64,000 nucleotides of DNA from positions 6,076,001 through 6,140,000 of the forward strand of contig NC_089422.1 in NCBI RefSeq assembly GCF_013426205.1. Direction: 5' to 3'. The DNA comes from Metarhizium brunneum. Lineage: Eukaryota; Ascomycota; Sordariomycetes; Hypocreales; Clavicipitaceae. Of the stretch, positions 56,882-64,000 are shown piece after piece (position 1 is the stretch's first letter; the number at the start of each line of letters is the position of its first letter). Under the pieces are notes generated by a model that searched no databases, had not been told where the DNA came from, and was given only the letters and a program-made list of their open reading frames with translations. A program made the position numbers and the translations under genes.

Positions 56882-59124
56882 ATGAAGTTCTTTGGCGGGA
56901 GCAAAAAGCAATCGTCCACCTCGACCTCGTCGTCAAGGAAGCATACGCCTAGTTCTAGCGTTGACGACCGCGACTTCTTGCAGCACCAGACGCACCCACA
57001 CTCGGAGCCTGCGTCGCCCACAAAGGGCTCGTCCAACAATAAGTCCCCCTCCAAAAGAAGCTCACGGCCAGTCTCGTACCGGGAACCCAAGGACCCTGCT
57101 CCTGAAAAGTCGTCGTCCTCCTCCTCCTCTACACCCCGCCACGCGAGACTTTCTCGACACTCTACTGAGCCGTCGTCTACTTCGTCCTCGCGGCGCAGTA
57201 AATTTGACCCCGACACGCATCCTCTCAACTTGCCACCCGAGGAGCGGCGTCGCCTGTCCAAGTTGTCCAATTCCACCATGAGCGATCACATGGACATTGA
57301 CCGGGAGCCGGTCAACGGCGCCTCGTCGCCTGCCTCGCAGCCGCAGAGTAACCCTTCGGCCCAGGCGAACTTCTCGGTTCCTATCCCAAATGGAACCCAT
57401 CACAATGATGCTCCTGCGCCGCCACCACACAGATCTAACCCTTCCAGTCCGGTACCGACGGCTCTAGACGACGCCGAAGCCTACAAGGCTGCGGGCAACA
57501 GGTTTTTCAAGGACAAGAATTACACAAAGGCTATTGAACAATACTCCAAAGGTATGACCATGCGTGACGGCGAGATGTCTGCGCCATGCTCATCTATCCT
57601 CCCTTGTACAATTTTTTTTTTTTTTTTGCTGACTTGTTTTCTATTCACTAGCCGTCGATCTGTTCCCTGACTCACCCACTTATCTGAGCAATCGTGCCGC
57701 CGCTCGCATGTCCAATGGCCAGTATGCGGCTGCCCTCGAAGACTGTAGTCGCGCTGCCGACCTCGACCCCCAAAACTCCAAGATTCTGCTACGGCTTGCT
57801 CGTATCTACACTTTTCTGGGTCGCCCCGAGGAGGCCATGACAACCTTTGGTCGCATCACGCCCGCGCCATCCGCCAAGGACATGGCTCCGACCAAAGAGA
57901 TGATGTACCACGTTGACACAGCCAAGCACATTCTAAAGCAAGGTACTGGTGTTACAATGGCTCTCCATGCTATAGACCAGGCGGAGCGCGGGCTGGGACC
58001 TGGTGTCCTGAAGCCTCGCAAGTGGCAGCTCCTTCGCGGCGATGCCCATTTGCTTGTTGGCCGCGAGAATAATTTGGGTGAAGCACAAGGCATCGCGATG
58101 GCTCTGTTACGAAACAATGCTCAAGACCCTGAGGCTCTAGTACTCCGCGGCCGAGTTTTCTATGGCCAGGGCGACAACACCAAGGCCATTCAGTCATTCC
58201 GGATGGCCCTCACCTGCGACCCAGATTATCGTGATGCCGTCAAGTGGCTCAAAACAGTGCAGAGGCTAGACCGTATGAAGGAGGAAGGTAATGTCGAGTT
58301 CAAGGCTGGTCGATTCCAAGCCGCCATCGAAAAGTACAGCGAAGCTCTTCAGGTTGATCCCAACAACCACAGCATTAATGCCAAGCTTCTCCAGAACCGC
58401 GCTCAGTGCAAGATTAAGCTCAAGCAATACAACGAGGCAATCGCCGATGCTGAAAAGGCCGTCAGCCTTGACCCGAGTTACCTCAAAGCCAAAAAGACCA
58501 AGGCCAACGCACTTGGTCAGGCTGGAAACTGGGAGGAGTCTGTTCGGGAGTGGAAGGCGATTCAGGAGGCTGACCCTGAAGACCGCACTATTCCCAAAGA
58601 GATTCGCAGAGCCGAACTTGAGCTGAAGAAGAGCCTACGGAAGGACTACTACAAGATTTTGGGTGTAGAAAAGGACTGCGGGCCGGATGATGTCAAAAAG
58701 GCCTACCGTAAGATGGCCATCAAGCTCCACCCTGACAAGAACCTGGACGATCCAGATGCCGAGGCCAAGTTCAAGGACCTGTCAGAAGCCTATGAAACCT
58801 TGAGTGATCCTCAGTAAGTTCAACCTAAAGATGTGTCATCCAAGATCAAGCATATACTAACCCTCGCATAGGAAAAAAGCTGCCTATGACAATGGCGACG
58901 ATCTCATGGACCCTGCAGACATGTTCGGTGGCGGCGGCATGGGTGGAATTGACCCCGAGATTCTGTTTAGTATGATGGGCAACCAGGGAGGTTTTGGTGG
59001 AGGCGGCTTCCGATCCGCCGGAGGGTTCCCTGGAGCTGCAGGAGGCTTCCCAGGTGGTGCTCAGTTCAACTTTGCCAACGCCGGCGGTGGCCGATCCCGG
59101 GGCGGTCAGTTTCCCTTCCAGTGA
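56882..59124 (+). CDS. TPR and DnaJ domain co-chaperone (DNAJC7-like)
   Basis: Exons 56882-57551, 57652-58813 and 58872-59124 give 694 aa. DNAJC7-type proteins link HSP70 and HSP90 through TPR motifs and stimulate HSP70 with the J domain. Features: a Ser-rich disordered N-terminus (about 1-195), TPR repeats from [20 protein letters not shown] (about 200) to about 555 (also [20 protein letters not shown]), a J domain from [20 protein letters not shown] (about 565) with the catalytic HPD motif in KLHPDKN, and a Gly/Phe-rich tail ending GGQFPFQ. Introns join conserved sequence ([22 protein letters not shown]). Remarkably the TGA stop is followed in the same frame by 110 sense codons (see next entry). 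Confidence 0.92.
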
Positions 59125-59457
59125 CCACCAGCTCAAGACGCGCCAGAGAGTGAGGAGGAGGAGGAAGAGCAGGAGGCAGTTCAGTGGGACACAGACGCCA
59201 GCGATTCTCGGGACGCGAATGTCCCTGAGGATCATGCCACAGCCAAAGAAGAGCTTATGCATGAGTATCAGCAACGCCGCGACGCCCGCAACAATCTAGT
59301 TGATACACTACGTCAGTATGGCATGCTGGTTCTGGCGGCCGTGGTTTTGTTGCCGCCACACCTTGCCGTTGCCGCTGTTTTCTGCATGTTACTGGTGTAT
59401 ATGTTGATGAGATATGTTCGGCCAAGTAGCCGCACGGCGACGAAACCAACTGGATAG
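59125..59457 (+). other. in-frame extension after the TPR-DnaJ stop, with a membrane segment
   Basis: From 59125 the DnaJ frame stays open for 110 codons to TAG at 59455. The predicted segment has a Pro/acidic part (PPAQDAPESEEEEEEQ), a charged region (KEELMHEYQQRRDARNNL), about 35 hydrophobic residues (MLVLAAVVLLPPHLAVAAVF, then CMLLVYMLMRYV) and a short polar end. It reads like real coding sequence. It could be a stop-readthrough tail (CAG TGA CCA), a tail joined by splicing, or the 3' exon of a separate gene. Two in-frame splice options: 59105-59179 (GTCAGT donor) and 58970-59131 (GTATGA donor). It has no ATG before 59257. I cannot decide between these from the sequence. Confidence 0.6.
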
Positions 59458-59860
59458 ACCATGTTTTTTTTGGGGGGGAAGGCCAATACGCAGGGACGCT
59501 CGTCGCATGTGAACATCTACAAGGCGTTATAGACCATTGTCAAAGTGATTTTATTAATTATTTGCTCCCTGTTGTTCAATTCTTTTTTGTTTATCTGGAA
59601 ACACAACAAGACAACAGCAGTCTCAGCTGCGGTTGAGGAAGCACATGACTCACGGGTTTCACAAGGACGGGTTATTTCCAACGGTGGATAGAAACGCGCT
59701 TAAACAATGACGTGTGTATATTACACCAGTTTATGTCATGCTAAAAGACAGTCCAAGTCAAATTCATTCATCGCGGGGTATCATAGTGTCTGTCTACTCT
59801 TGCTCCTTTTGCCGTCTGCGTCACAACCGCCCATTCATCCTGTTCGCTCGTAGCCCGCCC
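59458..59860. other. convergent 3' region TPR-DnaJ / MED10
   Basis: 403 bases, no supported open frame; a T-run and G-run occur just after 59463. Confidence 0.5.
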
Positions 59861-60490
59861 TCATCTCGTGCCGTTCCCCGGCGCGCCTGTAGACGAAGAC
59901 GCCGCGGCGGCAGCAGCACCAGCACCATTCACCTCGGGCAGCGGCCGGCCGCCTGTCTCGCGCACAACCCGCTCCACGTCGGGCCTGAGCTCGGGCAGCG
60001 CCGTCGCCATCTCGCGCGCCAGCACGTCCCTGAACTCCCCGAAGGCGTGCATCTTGCCGCGCATGAGCTGGTTCCCGCGGCGCACGAGCTCCACGAACTC
60101 GCGCGTGTAAATGTCCGGGTTGCGGCCGTTCTCGACGTACTCGAGGAGTTCGGGCGGGACGGACGGCAGCGACGCGTTGCTCGACGTCGTTGCGTGGAGG
60201 GCTTGTAGGCTTGCCGAGAGGGTTTTCCTGCACGCTGTCAGACTGAGCGTTTTCTTTGAGGGGGGAGGGGACGAGGGCAGCCAGGGCATGTCACATTTCG
60301 TTGGAGAGGACGTCGCGGCTGGGGCGGCCGGTGGTGTCGTAGGTCGAGACTTGGACCATGATTTGGTACAGGTCTTGGATTACGTCCTTGAGCTGCTCTG
60401 CTCGAGGTTAGAGGGGGGGCCGGGTGTGGGATGTATCGGGGTTTGCGTACGCTCTAGGACGTCTTGGTCTAGGCGGTCGACTGGTGCCAT
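59861..60490 (-). CDS. MED10: Mediator complex subunit 10 (MED10/NUT2)
   Basis: Exons 60451-60490, 60295-60397 and 59861-60227 give 169 aa. MED10 is part of the Mediator middle module, which bridges activators and RNA polymerase II in the nucleus. The splice restores MAPVDRLDQDVLEQQLKDVIQ split as VLEQQLKDVIQDLYQIMVQV, followed by DTTGRPSRDVL and the conserved IYTREFVELVRRGNQLMRGK (about 95-115). The C-terminus is an Ala/Ser/Gly-rich tail. Two acceptors three bases apart are possible for intron 1 (60398 chosen, giving LEQQLK; the other gives LEPEQLK). Intron 2 (60228-60294) completes the Met codon. The coding part is notably GC-rich. Confidence 0.86.
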
Positions 60491-60912
60491 GGTGGTTTGT
60501 CGGGTTGGGAGAGGTGGTTATGGGAGTTGAGGTGCGAGATGGCGGGCAACATGTTGGTTCTGGAGGTTTTGGAGGTTGAAGGGGTGGGGCGGCGGAGTGG
60601 GCACTTGGCGGAGACAAGACAAGAGAGACGGGACCGGTTTGCCTGCGGTGTAAGTGAGCGTTGGAACGGGCGATTTATGAGTGCCATGATGCAAGTTTCT
60701 CTTGTGGGTTAAGAGGGAAATTGGGCGGAGCTTCATCAAGTTTCGGATATAGCAAGGATAATAGGCGGCAAGCACGTTCACTAGTAAGAGAGATAGACAC
60801 GGCCAATGTGTTCATGAGCATCTGCTGCATTTGATACTTATTAACCGTATCCCCATACGCCGTATTTCCCTTGTCAACTACCCTGTTGATACATGATACT
60901 GCATATTACCAA
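60491..60912. other. intergenic, MED10 promoter and SDR 3' region
   Basis: 422 bases between two genes on the same strand; no supported open frame. Confidence 0.5.
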
Positions 60913-61817
60913 TTACCTAGTAGTGTAGCCACCGTTAGCAAACAATGTCTGGCCTGTGATCCAGCCACCCTCCGTGACGAGGAAACGGATAATCGGTGCT
61001 ATGTCCTCGGTCTTGGTGAGGCGACCGCCGAGAGCTTGGCTCTTGTGGAAAGCAACAGCCTCGGGAGACTCTTGTGGGTAAAAGAAGGCTGCGTGTACAA
61101 TTGATCAGTTTTTGTCTTGTTTGTCTAACAATCGGCTGGTTTTTCAAAAGCAAGAAAGCGACTCACGAGTATCCATGGGGCCGGGAGCAACTGCGTTGAC
61201 ACTGATTCCGCGGGGCTGAAGCTCCTTTGCGACGCCACGGGTGAAGTGTTCAACTGGAGCCTTGGATCCGGCGTACGAAGTGTAAAAGCCGGTAAAGGCA
61301 GCGAGGAGGGCCGTGACAATGGTAATCAGCTTGCCACCGTCCTCGACGTTTTTAGCGCCGGCCTTGAGAATGAAGAATGCAGATTTGGAATTGACCCTAT
61401 GCCACGTTAGTCTCGCCAAGAGCTGCATATAGGATTGAGGGAAACATAGGAATAGTTGGGATTCGCGTACGCAAACATCTCATCGTACTCGGCTTCCGTA
61501 ACATCTTGAATTGGCTTCTTGAGCACCTTGCCGACCGTGTTGATAACAATATCAATCCTCCCAAAGTCCTTCTTCACAGAGTCAAACAGCTTGTTGACGG
61601 CAGCCTCGGTGGTGAGGTCGGCTTGGTAGAACTGGAACTTGATGCCAGGGTACTTCTGCTTGAGCACAGCTTCGAACTTTGTGGCATCTTCCTTCGACTT
61701 GGTAGAGTTGTAATGCAAGGCCAGGTTGGCTCCAAGGGCAGCGAGCTCTTTGGCAATATCGGCGCCAAGATTCTTAGCTCCTCCGGTGATGATGGCAGTC
61801 TTTCCCTTGAGAGACAT
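60913..61817 (-). CDS. short-chain dehydrogenase/reductase
   Basis: Exons 61471-61817, 61167-61396 and 60913-61088 give 250 aa. Classical SDR fold with NAD(P) binding: TAIITGGAKNLG near the N-terminus (cofactor loop), NTVGK region, catalytic Tyr/Lys in SYAGSKAPVEHF (about 158-162) and the PGPMDT loop. The closest general type is the 3-oxoacyl-reductase-like or glucose-dehydrogenase-like fungal SDR; the substrate cannot be told from sequence. Joins are VNSKSAFFILKAG after exon 1 and PMDTPFFYPQESPEAVAF after exon 2. Note that the catalytic Ser position reads TALLAA rather than the more usual S-containing motif, so activity should not be assumed. TATAAAAG lies about 128 bases upstream. Confidence 0.85.
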
Positions 61818-61944
61818 TGTGCAGAAGGTGTATCGAAGTGAAAAACCAGGATAGTGTAAGATTTGTTGAGTTGAGGGCTGTCTAGTGAGTTTCGAGCTTT
61901 CCTAAGCTTTCCCCTCAAAAGAATTCAGACAGCTCTCCTCTGGC

Positions 61945-61952
61945 CTTTTATA
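61945..61952 (-). promoter_or_regulatory. TATA box of the SDR gene
   Basis: TATAAAAG on the minus strand, about 128 bases upstream of the ATG at 61817. Confidence 0.6.
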
Positions 61953-63401
61953 CGCCGTTCCATGGCTGTCAACTTGCCTGCCTGCGGGCCGTTTTCAGTT
62001 TCCAAATGGCATCAGAGTTTATCGGATTTCAATCCTCCGAATGACAGGCTTAGCTCCGTGACGTGCTTCAGAGCCCCGACCAGGAAAGCATGAGTCGGGA
62101 AACCAAGTCCACAAGGCAAGGCATAATACCTGCTCGAGGAGACATCTCAGAATTTAACTTCACTAGATGCGCCTGTTGCAGACACCTCTTTAGGAAAGGA
62201 GCCGCATTGAGGATGCTGGTCGGAGCGTTTGAGTTCAAAGGTGGCGCATGAAATCAAGTCTTGATTTGTTCCGGCCAATCCATATCCACAGGCCCTCTGC
62301 GGCGGTTGCTTCAAGATGCATTGCCTCGATTTGGTTAGAGCGCGACATTATTTGTCCCGCCAAAAGATGGATTGGCCTTGTGGCAATTCAACCCATTGAA
62401 CGATCGTCTTGGGCCCATGGTACGAACCCAGCAGCCTCGGGCTTGCACGTCAAGCTACCTAGGTAGCTAAGGTCCGTTTGGGGATGTGACACTGATTGGA
62501 TGGAGCATAATATCCAGTGGCAGGTACAACGTGTCGTTCGTGCCTAGTACCTCAGGTACCTGCATGTCGCTCCCGATGGCATTCTAGGTTACGTGTTACT
62601 ATATGTTAGTGGTGTGTATAATCAAATGCTTGACGGGAGGCGACACATCCTTGTCAAAGACTGCAGCCCTTCTCGTCCTGTCCTCTCTTGCGGGCTTGAA
62701 TCCAGCCTTCTCCATTGAACCCCTCACCGTCGTAACGCCACCACTTCGCGGCAGTGCTGATTCCCGAAGGAAACACAAACCATAACATATAGCTTGCAAC
62801 AGGTACGGAGGACACGATGTGAACAAAAGAAAGCACTCGCTTGGTGTTGCACACCTTGCAATGTAGTGGAACGAAGAAGAGACATTGCTCGTGACTTGGC
62901 CGGGTTTCCGGCAGGAACTGACTGTGTTGTGTCCTTGCCTCCTTCCCTCTTTCCTAGACTTCCGCAACCCCCCCTCTCTAACATTCGACGTCAAGCAACG
63001 GGCTGCTCCCCATTTGACTTCAACCTCGCGACGGTCTACACTCTCCATCCAATACAACCTTCTCCAGCCTTGACCCTTGCCATCACTTTGCCCACAGAAA
63101 CTCTCTTCAGGCCTTGCACAAACACATCCAAAACTCCAATCAGAGGTCCCGTTTCAGTTGGCGCTAACGGCAAACTAATCTATTTGCAATCCGGGGGCTC
63201 GGCATCCTCAACTGCTGCAGCATTTTGGTTTTATAGAGTTATAAACAAGCTAGCCTACGGAGTACCTCGTGGATACGGCTTTACACTGAGTCTAGGGCTC
63301 TTGTATCCGACAATTTCCTAATTAGGTTTCTGCATGTTGCCTGTCATCGTCCAAGACTTCTGCGTGTTTCGTCATCGTCAACATCAGCCACCAATCCAGC
63401 C
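61953..63401. other. 1.4 kb without a supported gene
   Basis: Divergent upstream region of the SDR (-) and the partial gene at 63402 (+). Contains palindromes CTACCTAGGTAG (about 62455-62466) and TACGGAGTAC (63256-63265). Open frames here lack domains. Confidence 0.5.
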
Positions 63402-63960
63402 ATGCAGGCAGCAAAGGCTGCGCATCCTACGGAGTTCGAATTTGTCATTGGCAGTCGGCCGCAGGAGCTGAAAGTCGACACCAGTCGCAGACTTCGATCG
63501 TTCCTGTCCAAGCGGGCCTGGAGGGAACACCGCGCGCAGTACGAGCAGCGGTCACAGAGCTCGTCCGAGTCTTCGCCATCAAACTCGTCCTCTTCTGGGT
63601 CCAAAAGCGAGGCCCAGAGTTCGAGTAGCAGCATCCGAGATGGCAATGCCAACCCTGACAGGAAACCAGTCGCCACAAAGGCGAGTCGCCGCAGGAGAAA
63701 CAAGCTTCAAACCGTCACGTTTGAATATATTGGAGCCGGCCCAATTGCACCACCATCCGCCTTAACACCGGGGACCGTCCAAGATGCGGCGGGATTGGAG
63801 GAGCTCTATGGCTTGCCTGGAGACAGGCTGCTTCAGTTATTTGCACAGAGCCTCGCCAGGTTCCCTCCCATGGATACGCATTTTGGGGGTGGTCGTGTAG
63901 ATCCATTCAGATCATATCCGGGGCCATGGGAGCCTTATATCCCAGCATTGGCAGACCACT
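63402..63960 (+). CDS. partial gene, possible fungal transcription-factor-like protein
   Basis: First exon only; a GTAAGT donor at 63961 shows it continues past the window. About 186 residues are visible. It starts MQAAKAAHPTEFEFVIGSRP, with a basic segment (RRLRSFLSKRAWREHRAQY), a Ser-rich stretch, another basic cluster (KASRRRRNKLQTVTFEYIG) and the hydrophobic block LYGLPGDRLLQLFAQSLARF. This layout (no Zn2Cys6 cluster, basic N-terminus, then a regulatory-like core) resembles fungal transcription-factor-like proteins of Hypocreales and Eurotiales, but I do not identify the family. The 3' end is cut by the window edge. Confidence 0.62.
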
Positions 63961-64000
63961 GTAAGTCCATCCCTATTTCCGACCAATGATGCAATATTTC

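Noticed and set aside
1..64000. CRISPR arrays, operons, plasmid or phage features
   Set aside because: None seen; intron-rich genes show a eukaryotic nuclear genome.

Overview
This window is nuclear DNA from a filamentous ascomycete, most probably a Sordariomycete and by overall protein flavour a hypocrealean fungus (genus not determinable here). The basis is short 48-135 nt introns with GTRNGY donors and CTAAC/CTGAC-like branch sites, typical fungal gene spacing, and proteins such as PEX8, the PFS2 polyadenylation factor, the AFI1 polarity protein and NRDE2. I found no rRNA, tRNA, CRISPR array, plasmid feature or intact transposon. Splice sites below were worked out by hand from donor, acceptor and reading-frame agreement; every multi-exon model closes to a whole number of codons.

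Left part (0-28.3 kb): TSC10-type ketosphinganine reductase (-) divergent from NRDE2 (+); an accessory stretch (5-9.9 kb) with two unrecognised genes, one preceded by a tandem repeat; phosphoinositide phospholipase C (+) convergent with a DDR48-like repeat protein (-); a second gene-poor stretch with one orphan gene (16.35 kb); PEX8 (-) divergent from a TMEM170-like membrane protein (+); isoprenylcysteine methyltransferase STE14 (+) convergent with a DGAT1/sterol acyltransferase (-); and a maltose/galactoside-type acetyltransferase (+).

Middle part (28.8-47.5 kb): PFS2 (+) convergent with endonuclease G (-); a GPI-anchored protein with His/Cys repeats (-); a 3.9 kb stretch without a supported gene; a ZRT3-like ZIP zinc transporter (+) convergent with TFIIIA (-); TFIIIA shares a short divergent promoter with RPB6 (+); then a small secreted cysteine-rich protein (+) and S-formylglutathione hydrolase (+).

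Right part (48.2-64 kb): AFI1 (-), myosin regulatory light chain (+), a TPR-DnaJ co-chaperone (+) whose stop codon is followed in frame by 110 more sense codons ending in a hydrophobic membrane segment, Mediator MED10 (-), a short-chain dehydrogenase (-), and the 5' part of an unidentified gene running off the window.

Most genes are conserved housekeeping functions (sphingolipid and neutral-lipid synthesis, RNA processing, transcription, peroxisome biogenesis, polarity and cytokinesis, formaldehyde detoxification, metal handling) and do not form one operon or cluster. The observations most worth following are the in-frame extension after the DnaJ stop codon, the metal-binding repeats of the GPI protein, the orphan genes with internal repeats, and several unusual gene structures (ATG-only exon, GC-AG introns, stop-free introns of length 3n).
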